Assembly (NCBI RefSeq): GCF_947495925.1
Contig: NZ_CANMAU010000006.1
Location: forward strand, 304,689-368,688
Direction of reading: 5' to 3'
Length of the DNA stretch: 64,000 nt
DNA from: an uncultured Algibacter sp.
GTDB taxonomy: Bacteria; Bacteroidota; Bacteroidia; Flavobacteriales; Flavobacteriaceae
Positions 9,101 through 17,471 of this stretch are shown here, one piece after another (position 1 is the stretch's first letter; each line of letters starts with the position of its first letter). Made by a program: the position numbers and the translations under genes. The notes below the pieces were generated by a model. The model ran no database searches. It saw only the letters and a program-made list of their open reading frames with translations, and was not told the origin of the DNA.

Positions 9101-11112
9101 GTAGTCATTTCATTTGCAATTGACGTTTCAATAACGAAAAGATTAAAGTTAATGGCGTCATCTGGGTCTGTATTATCATCGCAAATTGCAAAATCTCCTA
9201 CGTCAGTACCAGTTAGTAATAAGTTGGTGTGAATTTCAAAGGGAATAATGGAGGCACATCCAGTAACATCATCTTCAATTCTTAAATATAATGTTGCTGA
9301 ACCTGGCTCTAAAACGGCATTTGTATATTCGTAATTAGATTCGTTTGGAATAGGGTCTGTATTAGATTCGGCATGGTCAAAACTTTCATGAAACGTTGTT
9401 GAAACACCTGTAAGTCCGTTAAGAATTGGTGCAATGACTTGGGTTAAATCAAAAAAAGCGTTTCCATCCAAGTCACTATCACATGCGTTAATAAATTGGG
9501 GGTCTCTATTAACCTCAGGGCTTATTTCAGTATTAACTTGGAATGTAGCCGTGTTAAAACAATTGGTCACGGTATTAAGAACTCTTACATAGATGTCTTG
9601 TGATGAGGAAGAGTTAACAATCAACGTTTCGGCATCTGTTCCATTTGCTGCATCAGTAGCATTTAGATGATAGGTAACAACCAGACTAGGATCTTCTTTA
9701 ACAATCTCATCAGTTTTTTGGGTTAAGTCTATAACTGTAAAACCATCTGGATTACTATCCCCATCACAGGCAGTAAGAGGTGTTATTGTAGGTATATTAG
9801 GTTTTGAGTTTATGATTAAATCAAAACTAGTGAAAGCAAAACAATTACTATCTGTATCTTGAACTCTAACAAATATTTCTTGCCCGTTTGGCGGGTTACC
9901 AATTGGTAGAGTTATTTCATTAGAATTGCTTCTAGCCTCTGTTTCTGAATAATGATAGCTAATACCATAATTGGTAAAAGGAATATTTAACTCCGGATTT
10001 TTAGTTGTTAAATCAAATATAACTGCACCAGAGTCTTCACATAATTCATAATCGGATATGGGATCAATAGATTCTGTAGCGTTTAATTCAACTATTATTT
10101 CATCATCTTCAACACAGTTTGTTCCATTTAAAGGAACAGCAACCTCAACCCTATATGTGCCGTTATCAGTGACTAGTAAAGTAGGGTCATTATCAGGGTT
10201 TGGTATGGAAACACCATTGTGGTACCATGCATAGGAAGCAAATGCGTTTTCAATATCAGCATTTAATTCAACAGAACCAGCGCAAGTAGAGATATCATCA
10301 CCTAAGTCTAGTACTCTAAAACTATCACCTTCAATAAATACGGCCGTATCGAAAGCACCAACAGTGCTATCAGCTTGATCTGCGATAATTAATTTAATGT
10401 GATAGGTCTCATTTGGCTCAACCTTACCAGAAGCGCTTAATACGGTTGTTCTACCATTAAAATTTGTGTCTCCAATGGCATAACCTTCGAAAAATTGTTC
10501 ATTTTGAACACCTCCTGGGCAAGCCTGAATATTATGAATGGTACTTGTTTGAATAGGGGTTGAGGTTCCTGGAACAGTAGCCAAGTTAGTATATGGATCT
10601 GCTGTACCAGCTCTTTTTATAAGAAAGACAAAAGAGTCGGAAATTGAACAAGGGTTAACATCATCGTATTCTTCTGAAGCAACTAGGTAGTTAAATCGAA
10701 ATTGATTAGAAGTAGAAGTGAAATCAAACTCTATAGCTGTTGCATTTACAAAACCATTGGTAGTTCCTAAAGCAGCTTCTAAATCTGGATCTGTTCCCCA
10801 AGTTGTAGACCCTTCGCTTAAAGTTGGCGTCCTTACAGCATTACCTCCAGATGCTGCTCCTCCTGTAGAGAGAACAATTCCTTTTTCAAAAGGAAAACTT
10901 GAACCCGAGCGTTCAAAGTAACCATAACTTGTAAATCCATTTGCACTTCCATTAACAGGTGAGCTAATATTATCAATAACGGCACAGCCATCAACAAGAT
11001 TATCTTGTATAAGTGCATCTAAACCAACAGAATCATCAATAGTAATTTGTTGCGAGAACAATAAATTGTTACAGCAGAGAAAAACAAATAATATGTAGTA
11101 AACGAATTTCAT
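6166..11112 (-). CDS. T9SS type-B secreted repeat protein, choice-of-anchor-L type
   Basis: 1648-residue exported protein. Residues 1-20 are a signal peptide (ends NLLFSQQ). About 25-265 match the choice-of-anchor-L domain (DALIQDNLVDGCAVIDNIS, LVASEEYDDVNP). An Ig-like segment (about 270-345) follows. Then come eleven roughly 95-residue repeats, each starting with a Cys-Asp-rich patch such as CDDDDDGIVQIDLT and ending xxVRVxDxxxxCF. A further Ig-like domain precedes the type-B sorting domain from 1566 (FVTPNGDGIYDTWHV to HFALKR at the very end), the signal for secretion across the outer membrane by the gliding-linked T9SS. Likely a surface adhesin or matrix protein. A shorter paralogue lies directly upstream, 138 bases away. 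Confidence 0.9.
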   Translation of the reverse strand: MKFVYYILFVFLCCNNLLFSQQITIDDSVGLDALIQDNLVDGCAVIDNISSPVNGSANGFTSYGYFERSGSSFPFEKGIVLSTGGAASGGNAVRTPTLSEGSTTWGTDPDLEAALGTTNGFVNATAIEFDFTSTSNQFRFNYLVASEEYDDVNPCSISDSFVFLIKRAGTADPYTNLATVPGTSTPIQTSTIHNIQACPGGVQNEQFFEGYAIGDTNFNGRTTVLSASGKVEPNETYHIKLIIADQADSTVGAFDTAVFIEGDSFRVLDLGDDISTCAGSVELNADIENAFASYAWYHNGVSIPNPDNDPTLLVTDNGTYRVEVAVPLNGTNCVEDDEIIVELNATESIDPISDYELCEDSGAVIFDLTTKNPELNIPFTNYGISYHYSETEARSNSNEITLPIGNPPNGQEIFVRVQDTDSNCFAFTSFDLIINSKPNIPTITPLTACDGDSNPDGFTVIDLTQKTDEIVKEDPSLVVTYHLNATDAANGTDAETLIVNSSSSQDIYVRVLNTVTNCFNTATFQVNTEISPEVNRDPQFINACDSDLDGNAFFDLTQVIAPILNGLTGVSTTFHESFDHAESNTDPIPNESNYEYTNAVLEPGSATLYLRIEDDVTGCASIIPFEIHTNLLLTGTDVGDFAICDDNTDPDDAINFNLFVIETSIANEMTTDNGLPNNIEVTFYRTPEDRDSGNALDKSLPFNAFNPQVVYVEIDDGAGCKEETDITLIINPILLFEEKTLPYCDDDDDGIVQIDLTSLDDIINDGNSDFEVTYFENQTDADGNINPLPQFYENTDPVTELFARITSPGAVGCHTVNPFKIEVITAPSANTPVNIVLCDNFDGETDGFVEVNLNNKISDIVSSTVGLDIDFFTSFDDADTKTNEIPESERDTYNTNTQTIFVRIEDIVSNTNCYNIVSFETFINTEPIIPNNIEFQICKTDGSDVADFILSEIDEDVLNGQTGKEVFYFEDAAFTMPIPKDVIYNNISREQTIHVRVENTTDPTCFDTGNIQLIVSPAPDYNPVIDFVICDDSGSSGEYELDLNKKIAELSEGFTGDDLNISFHISPEDADNNENSLPDPYSFTNTSKTTETIYIRIENDNSLCHVVEPINILITAIPSVLVGNPSITNCADTFGGNANFDLTAFNLLTQTPDFQIIDRLRDILIINYYNELSDINEDDGRDASNEIIDPSNFTSASKTIYFTVTNPITGCYTLVPLELLVNNPPQFTPIDTIPICDNDTDTYDLSLVNNMIVDDSSLVNISYHSTNDDAENNVFPLGNTYNYTSSVHTIHLRLEDVSNGCFTTTSFNLQINPNPVATIPPDLISCDDDFDGFFAFNLTENTNNVLGTLSQSLYTVTYFDAIANAEENTNALNAPYSAKNGDIIYARLENNNTGCYDITQFNIIVHPLPVIPINDVVPLCDGIPISVDAYTGDPNDVYLWSTNVNPPVNNSSSSEIFVTPNELGDYSVTVTTANNCSYTKTFTVIESEQAEIEFTSTVDFQDPNSITVDINLGRIGNYVYVLDGGNPQTSNVFDNVSFGMHVVTVRDLNGCMDISKEVFVFDIPKFVTPNGDGIYDTWHVTGANQLPGTIVYIYDRYGKLLKTLPHNSTGWNGNYNGQKMPSDDYWFLASIVQDGNTFQIKGHFALKR

Positions 11113-11250
11113 CGCTAGTAGGCTTTTTCAACATGATTTCTAGGCAAAAAACAAAAGCCTTGAAAGCCTTAAATTTTGCGGGGAAATTAGCCTTATTTTG
11201 GCTCAAATTAAAATAAAATGGTTAAAATTCATTTTAATTGGTTTTAAGTT

Positions 11251-13956
11251 CTAATTAATCAAAGCAAAATGGTTCCTATAAACCCTACCGTCTTGAAGTT
11301 TTACCGAAAACCAATAGTCATCCGATGGTAGTTTAACTCCATTAAGTATCCCATTCCAGCCCTCTCCTAAAGGGGTGAGTTCTTTTATTAGTTTTCCAAA
11401 CCTGTTAAATATTTGAACTTTGGTATTTGGTTGAAACATTTGAGATACACCATAAACTTGCCATGTATCATGGCGGCCATCATTATTTGGAGTGAAAAAT
11501 TTTGGAAAGCCAATAACAGATACAATATCATTAACTTCACCACAGTTGTTTTTAATGTCTCTGACTGATACCGTATAAATACCTGGAAAAACATTTGAAA
11601 AGGTGTTTTCATCTTGAAAAGAAGTAGTCACCATGTTATTGTTATCCAACAATTGGTATTGGTACACACCTTCTCCTGATGTAATTACAGTAATTGTATT
11701 ATTTTCAGTAGCATCAGTAACATTTATGCTCTCGAAGGATGCTACGTTCGCTGCCTCAACTACAATTGTTTTTGTTTTTATACATCCAAAATTATTGACT
11801 ACAGAAACCGTGAATGTGCCAGTAGAATTCACATGGATTTCTGAGGTGCTTTCACCCGTTGACCAATTATATTTATAATTGGATGATGTTTGTTTTAATA
11901 TTCCTGCATATAATTTTATTTTCTCAGGAAATTTATTCAAGCAATAATATAATACTTCATCTTCCCCAATTTCAGGGAGCGGATTTACTATAAGTTCAAT
12001 GGTATTAATGCCATAACACTGATTGTTATTTTCAACACGGGCATAAATAGTTTGAGAATATGGAATAGAATTGGTGTATAAAGTGCTTAGCTCGTTTTGT
12101 TCTATAAGCGCGTCATTATACGTTTTATAATAGGATATTGTTAAATTTGAAGAGCTGTTTATTATTTTATTTTTAGCATCATTTAAGTTGAAAATATGCA
12201 GTCCGTCTTCAATGCCATCATCGTCGCAAATAGTTAATTCCGTATCGACAGAATCTGTTACACTTACTTCTAATGTTATTTCCGATAAGCTAAAACAACC
12301 AGTGTTATCATCAATAACTTTTGTGAAAATAGTTTGCGGGTTTCGAGTATTATTAAAAATATAATTTTCAATTTTGGCAGTTCTTGATGCGTTTAGAAAG
12401 AATTCTACAGTTCTTCTACTGGTATTATTAGTTATAGCTTTTATACTTTCTTTTAAATTAAAAGTTGTTAACCCATCTACATCCTCATCACACTGAAATA
12501 AAGTTTCATTTATGGCCTCTGGGTTTTTATTGAAGCTCACAAAGGCCTCTCCCTCTAAAGCACAGTCGCCATTATTAGGATCAATATAGACTTCGTAATA
12601 TCCAGAGTCTGAACCGGACAATTCTAATTTTCGACTAGTTTCCGCTAATACAACTTTGTCACGTGTCCAAATATAAGTCGCTCCCGAGATTTCGTCTGCA
12701 GATAGGGTGTAAGAACCACCATCGCAAACACCTAGGTTTGTGGTGCTTTTACCATTTTTTATAATGTCAATTTTTGTGTTAAAAAACGAGGAAATAAACG
12801 GGGGTAAACCTTGGGAAGATTGAGAGGCGCCTAAACTTATACTATTATGTCTATAATTACAGTTAAGACCAAGTTCGTTCGGATTATTTATGACTCCAAG
12901 ACTATTTATACCTTTGGTGTATGTTTTACTAAGAGCTCTGTAAATTTTGCCATTAGGACCAAGTTGAAGAGCCCCCCTAAAGAGTTGTCTACTATCTATG
13001 GTTATAGCCGATGTCTCTATATTAGTTGCTGAAAGATTAAATTGAGTTAGTAGTGATTTGTGATTCTCTTCATTCTCATTATTTTGAAGGTTTTCTTGAT
13101 CCAAAAAATCATTTGATGAGCTAACATAAAGTAGTTGATTGTTTGGAGAAAATTCAACGCCGTAAGCTACACCCGCGGGATCGTTTAAATAAAGTTCTAT
13201 TTGATTACTTATAGTACCAGTATTAGCATCAAAGTCATATAAAAATAAACCGCTAGTTGCATTCGCGCAAGCCATTTTCGTGCCGTCCGGAGATAATTTT
13301 AAATAACCTCGTTCATCAATAATTTCAATATCAAAAGGTGACTTTACAGAAAATTGATTGACGCCTGAATCACTAACTTCAAAAGCATGAAATGTGTTGT
13401 AAATATCTAATTTGCCATTTTCTGAGGCAAGACCTAGTACCCAAATAGAACCAGTGATACAGTTTTTTAGAACTGCTGTGATTTTTTCTGAACATTGTTT
13501 TAATAAATTAACGTTTTTCGAGGTAACCTCGCCTAAACCATCGTTTAGAGATGTGTCAACAACAGAATAATTTAATCCAAAATGGGGTAGGTTAAAACCA
13601 TGGTCGTCAACCGTAAAAATATAATAAATACTATCGCTATTTGGTTTAGGAACAATAATTGCAGACTGAGTACTTGAAGGGTCTCCAAACAAATTTCTGC
13701 CATTTGGCATAACATCATGATCTTTATTCCAAACGGTTATGCCATCGGTATAAAAAACTAAGTTTCCTAGGCCGTCAGAAATAGTTGCGCAACCTTCTGT
13801 TGTGTTTAGTTTGCCATCAGTAAGAGCAGAGACAGTATTGTTTGTTAAGTTAAACCTAATCCCAGAGCCATATCCAAAATACCAGTTTGTAGCTTCATTT
13901 TGGGCATAATTATTGAAGCAAACAAAGCTTAGTGTTAACAAAAAAATCTTTTTCAT
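11251..13956 (-). CDS. T9SS type-B secreted protein with beta-propeller-like N-terminus
   Basis: 901 residues. Signal peptide 1-18 (MKKIFLLTLSFVCFNNYA). Residues about 20-385 resemble a WD40/YVTN-like beta-propeller (repeated FYTDGITVWNKDH, LSPDGTKMACANATSGLFLYD, FSPNNQLLYVSS). An Ig-like unit, two copies of the same roughly 95-residue Cys-Asp repeat as in the downstream protein (FQCDEDVDGLTTFNL and ICDDDGIEDGLHIFNL), another Ig-like unit, and a type-B sorting domain from 820 (FFTPNNDGRHDTWQV to HFALIN) follow. Predicted to be exported by T9SS and attached to the cell surface. The shared repeats and C-terminus show that this gene and its downstream neighbour are related by duplication and domain shuffling. 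Confidence 0.9.
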   Translation of the reverse strand: MKKIFLLTLSFVCFNNYAQNEATNWYFGYGSGIRFNLTNNTVSALTDGKLNTTEGCATISDGLGNLVFYTDGITVWNKDHDVMPNGRNLFGDPSSTQSAIIVPKPNSDSIYYIFTVDDHGFNLPHFGLNYSVVDTSLNDGLGEVTSKNVNLLKQCSEKITAVLKNCITGSIWVLGLASENGKLDIYNTFHAFEVSDSGVNQFSVKSPFDIEIIDERGYLKLSPDGTKMACANATSGLFLYDFDANTGTISNQIELYLNDPAGVAYGVEFSPNNQLLYVSSSNDFLDQENLQNNENEENHKSLLTQFNLSATNIETSAITIDSRQLFRGALQLGPNGKIYRALSKTYTKGINSLGVINNPNELGLNCNYRHNSISLGASQSSQGLPPFISSFFNTKIDIIKNGKSTTNLGVCDGGSYTLSADEISGATYIWTRDKVVLAETSRKLELSGSDSGYYEVYIDPNNGDCALEGEAFVSFNKNPEAINETLFQCDEDVDGLTTFNLKESIKAITNNTSRRTVEFFLNASRTAKIENYIFNNTRNPQTIFTKVIDDNTGCFSLSEITLEVSVTDSVDTELTICDDDGIEDGLHIFNLNDAKNKIINSSSNLTISYYKTYNDALIEQNELSTLYTNSIPYSQTIYARVENNNQCYGINTIELIVNPLPEIGEDEVLYYCLNKFPEKIKLYAGILKQTSSNYKYNWSTGESTSEIHVNSTGTFTVSVVNNFGCIKTKTIVVEAANVASFESINVTDATENNTITVITSGEGVYQYQLLDNNNMVTTSFQDENTFSNVFPGIYTVSVRDIKNNCGEVNDIVSVIGFPKFFTPNNDGRHDTWQVYGVSQMFQPNTKVQIFNRFGKLIKELTPLGEGWNGILNGVKLPSDDYWFSVKLQDGRVYRNHFALIN

Positions 13957-13983
13957 CTTTATATAGCAAGGCTATCAAAGATA

Positions 13984-14808
13984 TTATAAATCACGCTTTT
14001 TTAATAATCTAAAGGATAAAAGTATAAATAGAGCTGTCCAACAGAGTACAATTAAAATTTCATAACCGTGTGCTCCGTAGTCATATACTAAATTTGCTTT
14101 TTCCGGGAATTTAGACATTGCTATACGTTGAAAAGGTTGATCTATTAATTTATACATAGATTTTAAAGGGAAAAAATTCTGAATTTTTTCTGCTAAATTA
14201 GAATCTAGTTTCCATGCCATAATTCCAAACAAAATCCATTCAACAATAAAGAGAATAAATAAAAAGGCTAATGCAAAGGCCGAACGTTTTACCAGCATTC
14301 CGAAGAACAAACAGAGACTAAAGAAACCAATGAGTTTGACAAAATAGGCTAAAAGAAATTCTGTTTCTCTCAAAATTATAGATGCTTCGGTATAGCTTGA
14401 ATAATATAAACCTATACAGAAAGAAATAAGTGCAATGAGAATTGTGGAAATAAGTGAAAAGAAAACTATAGTATAGAACTTTGATAAAATGAACTCCTTT
14501 TTGCTTAATCCATCAATAAGATTTTGCTTTATTGTTTTGTTGCTATATTCATTGCCAATCATACTTACTACTACTATGGCAAAGAAAAATTTAAACTGAG
14601 AGGCAAAAAACGTTGTTAGATGCCATATTACTGGGAAATTGAAAATACCTAATTCACCTAATTCTAGAGTAAAAAAACCAAAAACATTGATTTTTAAAGA
14701 AGAAAGAAGAATAACAAAGAAAGGTAAAACAAAAGATATGAATATGAGTATTTTACTTGTTCTATTAAGCAATAGTTTTTGCAATTCTAAATTTAAAAGT
14801 CTTAACAT
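13984..14808 (-). CDS. ABC-2 type transporter permease
   Basis: 274 residues with six hydrophobic segments: around 20-40, 60-80, 110-130, 150-170, 180-200 and 245-265. This is the ABC-2 permease layout. The start MLRLLNLELQKLLLNRTSKI is typical of the cytoplasmic lead-in of these permeases. It lies 20 bases after the ATPase gene on the same strand, so the two form an exporter operon. The substrate cannot be told from sequence; family members move drugs, lipids, bacteriocins or act in gliding. It is not GldF, which is shorter and carried with GldG. Confidence 0.85.
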   Translation of the reverse strand: MLRLLNLELQKLLLNRTSKILIFISFVLPFFVILLSSLKINVFGFFTLELGELGIFNFPVIWHLTTFFASQFKFFFAIVVVSMIGNEYSNKTIKQNLIDGLSKKEFILSKFYTIVFFSLISTILIALISFCIGLYYSSYTEASIILRETEFLLAYFVKLIGFFSLCLFFGMLVKRSAFALAFLFILFIVEWILFGIMAWKLDSNLAEKIQNFFPLKSMYKLIDQPFQRIAMSKFPEKANLVYDYGAHGYEILIVLCWTALFILLSFRLLKKRDL

Positions 14809-14828
14809 TAGAGTTGGTTTTGAGTGAG

Positions 14829-15725
14829 TTAGTTGTTATCTGTTAATTGTAAAAATTGCTCTTCAAGACTTTCTTTACGCTGTACCAAATGTGTAAGAAT
14901 AATGTCTTGCTTAAAAACAAACTCATTAAAATTTTCAGACCTCATGGGTTCAGATAGAAATGCGGTAATCAAATTATTTTTGGAAATAACTTTATTAAAA
15001 GATTTATGCTTTTCAAGTAAGGTGATTAATTTAGAGTTGTCTGTAGATTTTAATTCGAAGAAACCATGACTGGAAATCATTTCATCAACTCTACCTGAAT
15101 ATAGTTTAACCCCTTTGCGAAGAACAACAACATGAGAGCATACTTTTTCAACTTCATCTAAAAGATGAGACGCTAAAAGAATAGTAGTTCCTTTTTCTGC
15201 AATTTGTTTTATGATTTCTCTAATTTGATGAATCCCTTGAGGGTCTAAACCATTGGTAGGCTCATCTAAAATTAAAATTTCAGGATCATTTAAAAGGGCA
15301 GAGGCAATGGCTAATCGTTGTTTCATCCCTAACGAGTAAGTTCTAAACTTACTGTTTTTTCTATTTAATAAACCTACAATTTCAAGTTTTTCGTCGATTT
15401 TAGAATAATCAACTCCTTTAATTTTACAGACTAACTTCAGGTTTTGAGCAGCCGTCATATAAGGATAAAAGTTTGGACGCTCGATTATGGCACCAACTTT
15501 TTTTAGGGCATCATGCGTACTTGTATTACCATCAAACCAATGAAAGTTACCTTCTGTTTTATTTACAACATTTAAAACAATACCAAGTGTGGTAGATTTA
15601 CCACTACCGTTAGGTCCTAAAATACCGTAAACATTCCCTTTATTTATGGTGAAGGTTAAATCTTTAACCGCTGTTAAATGACCAAACTTTTTAGTAAGGT
15701 TGTTAATTGTAAGAATAGATTCCAA
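14829..15725 (-). CDS. ABC transporter ATP-binding protein (ABC-2 exporter)
   Basis: 298 residues. Walker A GPNGSGKST (37-45), signature YSLGMKQRLAIA (about 134), Walker B ILILDEPTNGLDP (about 155), and the H-loop SHLLDEVEKVC. A C-terminal extension of about 80 residues is of the bacitracin/BcrA and CcmA-like type. It is the partner of the permease encoded just downstream. Divergent from the kinase-like gene at 15849. Confidence 0.92.
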   Translation of the reverse strand: MESILTINNLTKKFGHLTAVKDLTFTINKGNVYGILGPNGSGKSTTLGIVLNVVNKTEGNFHWFDGNTSTHDALKKVGAIIERPNFYPYMTAAQNLKLVCKIKGVDYSKIDEKLEIVGLLNRKNSKFRTYSLGMKQRLAIASALLNDPEILILDEPTNGLDPQGIHQIREIIKQIAEKGTTILLASHLLDEVEKVCSHVVVLRKGVKLYSGRVDEMISSHGFFELKSTDNSKLITLLEKHKSFNKVISKNNLITAFLSEPMRSENFNEFVFKQDIILTHLVQRKESLEEQFLQLTDNN

Positions 15726-15825
15726 ACGATTATAATTTTAGTGCCAATTTACTATTAGCATAGGTTAGTTTTAAAGTATGACGAATGTGTTTAGTTTTTG
15801 TTACAATTATTATATTTAAAAACGT

Positions 15826-15833
15826 TAAATTTG
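15826..15833 (+). promoter_or_regulatory. Candidate -7 box for the 15849 gene
   Basis: TAAATTTG matches TAnnTTTG, 15 bases before the ATG. A TTG lies 25 bases upstream, slightly beyond the usual spacing. Confidence 0.4.
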
Positions 15834-15848
15834 AATAAGATTTAGGCT

Positions 15849-16913
15849 ATGCAAGATTTAAAAATATCCAAGCGAAAACCGTCGTTTCCAATTTCTTCAA
15901 AATTAGATAAGTATCTTACTAAGTATAATAGAAACGTTAAGATTCCTATTTTTTATGATGACTTGCTGCGCTTTCAAGGTTCTATTGTAGTTTATGATAA
16001 AGAAGATAATGATACACTTTGGATTCGGGTGTATTACAATGAATTTGAAAGAGAAGAAATTGAATCTGCACTAAAGAAAGTTTATACCATTTTCCATTCA
16101 GATGGAAATGAGAATATCTTACCTTTTTTAAGCGTTGATGCTATTGACTATTGTACGTTTGGAAATTCTAAACCATTCAGAATAAAAATTCGAAATATTT
16201 TAAATGACAATTCCACATATTTTTATGTAAAAGTTGCAGATGCGTCTCGTATTTATGGCCTTGAATTAGAGCATATGTTATCTCCATATAATTTAAATTT
16301 TTTAGTATATGAAAGTACGTTGATTGAAGAGCATATAGCTGGTATTCCTGGAGATGAGTTTATTAAAAAAATGCTGCCAAATTGTAGTAAATCTGAAAAA
16401 TCGCAAATAGCAAAGGAATTTGTTAAGTTTAATGAACGTTGCATGATAAGGATGCTTGGGGACATGCGATCGTACAATTATGTTATCGTTCCAACACACG
16501 ATTTTGATAAAGTGGTTTATAAAATTAGAGCTATAGATTTTGATCAGCAGTCTTATGAAGGAAAATTTAATATTTATAGACCTCAATATTTTAAGGAAAA
16601 TTACGAAATGGTTCAGCTTGTATCTCGTAGTATTCAAAAGTTATCTATAGATCAATATAAAACAGAAGAACGTTCCATATTGGTTAAACGTTTAAAGAGT
16701 TTTTATAACCGGGTAGGGAGGTTAATTGAATGTATGAGGGCTGATGAAATTTCGACTGAAGAGCATGTTGAACTCTTAAAAATGACAATTTTTGATTATA
16801 CGCATGATGTGAATTTTAAGAGGAGTAAAAATATGGGAGATTTGCTAAAATACTCGTTAGAGTTTTTAACACGTAACTACGAAAATGTAAATCCAGTAAA
16901 TTTAAGACATTAG
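15849..16913 (+). CDS. Conserved hypothetical with protein-kinase-like motif order
   Basis: 354 residues, soluble, no signal peptide. I do not recognise a named family. Several segments occur in the order expected of a kinase-like fold: FYVKVAD with K128 (like the ATP-binding lysine strand), LELEH with E141 (helix C-like), a hinge-like LVYESTLIEEHIAGIPG (152-168), D205 and N210 in GDMRSYN (catalytic-loop-like D-x4-N), and AIDFDQ with D230/D232 (metal-binding-like). These are single-sequence inferences. The first 110 residues have no counterpart I can name. It is divergent from the ABC exporter operon and converges with the pRiA4b-ORF3-like gene, six bases apart. It also could be a catalytically dead scaffold. 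Confidence 0.6.
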   Translation: MQDLKISKRKPSFPISSKLDKYLTKYNRNVKIPIFYDDLLRFQGSIVVYDKEDNDTLWIRVYYNEFEREEIESALKKVYTIFHSDGNENILPFLSVDAIDYCTFGNSKPFRIKIRNILNDNSTYFYVKVADASRIYGLELEHMLSPYNLNFLVYESTLIEEHIAGIPGDEFIKKMLPNCSKSEKSQIAKEFVKFNERCMIRMLGDMRSYNYVIVPTHDFDKVVYKIRAIDFDQQSYEGKFNIYRPQYFKENYEMVQLVSRSIQKLSIDQYKTEERSILVKRLKSFYNRVGRLIECMRADEISTEEHVELLKMTIFDYTHDVNFKRSKNMGDLLKYSLEFLTRNYENVNPVNLRH

Positions 16914-16919
16914 GCTGTT

Positions 16920-17432
16920 TTAATTCCAGTTTTCATCAAAATCTAAACCATCATAATCGTCAACATCCAAGCCATCTTCAAATTCATCAAAATCATCATT
17001 TTTGTCTGATTCAAAAAGTTTTTCTGGAGCATTTTCTGGAACCTGTCCTTGTACAAACATCAGGTTAGGATAGTCATGTCCTTCAGTTTCGTCAACAATT
17101 TCAGCCAATTCTACAAAGAAAGTCCACATACTTAAAAAGTCGTAAACGTATATTAGCTTAGTTTGTGCTTCATGAACTACGCTATCTAGCGACGTTTCGT
17201 TCATTAAACGAGCAGAGGCGTCTTCACTCAAATCGAACAACGAAATTTCTTCACCTTGTTCCCATAGGTCATTACTTAAATAAAAAGAAGCCATTTCAGT
17301 ACCATCAAATCCAAAAGATTGTGTTATGATATTGTGTAAATCCTCAAGCGTATCAGTCTCACGAATTTCTAAATCACGAAAGATATCTTCTTCTGTATCA
17401 TTATCTAAAATAACTCTAAACCTATAAACCAT
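16920..17432 (-). CDS. pRiA4b ORF-3-like family protein
   Basis: 170 residues starting MVYRFRVILDND, with the family pattern LEIRETDTLEDLHNIITQSFGFDGTEMASFYL characteristic of the plasmid pRiA4b ORF-3-like domain (also labelled IS1096 passenger TnpR family). The C-terminus is strongly acidic (FDEFEDGLDVDDYDGLDF). Despite the family labels there is no transposon here: no terminal repeats and no transposase. Such genes are chromosomal in many flavobacteria. Function unknown. Confidence 0.8.
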   Translation of the reverse strand: MVYRFRVILDNDTEEDIFRDLEIRETDTLEDLHNIITQSFGFDGTEMASFYLSNDLWEQGEEISLFDLSEDASARLMNETSLDSVVHEAQTKLIYVYDFLSMWTFFVELAEIVDETEGHDYPNLMFVQGQVPENAPEKLFESDKNDDFDEFEDGLDVDDYDGLDFDENWN

Positions 17433-17471
17433 TAATGAATAAAATTAGTATGCAAAGGTAACTTTTTTATA

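Noticed and set aside
6166..11112. CRISPR array or tandem DNA repeat
   Set aside because: The repetition is at protein level, diverged at DNA level, and lies within one open frame.
16920..17432. Transposon passenger (IS1096 TnpR) implied by the family label
   Set aside because: No transposase, terminal repeats or target duplication nearby; the gene sits among core genes.
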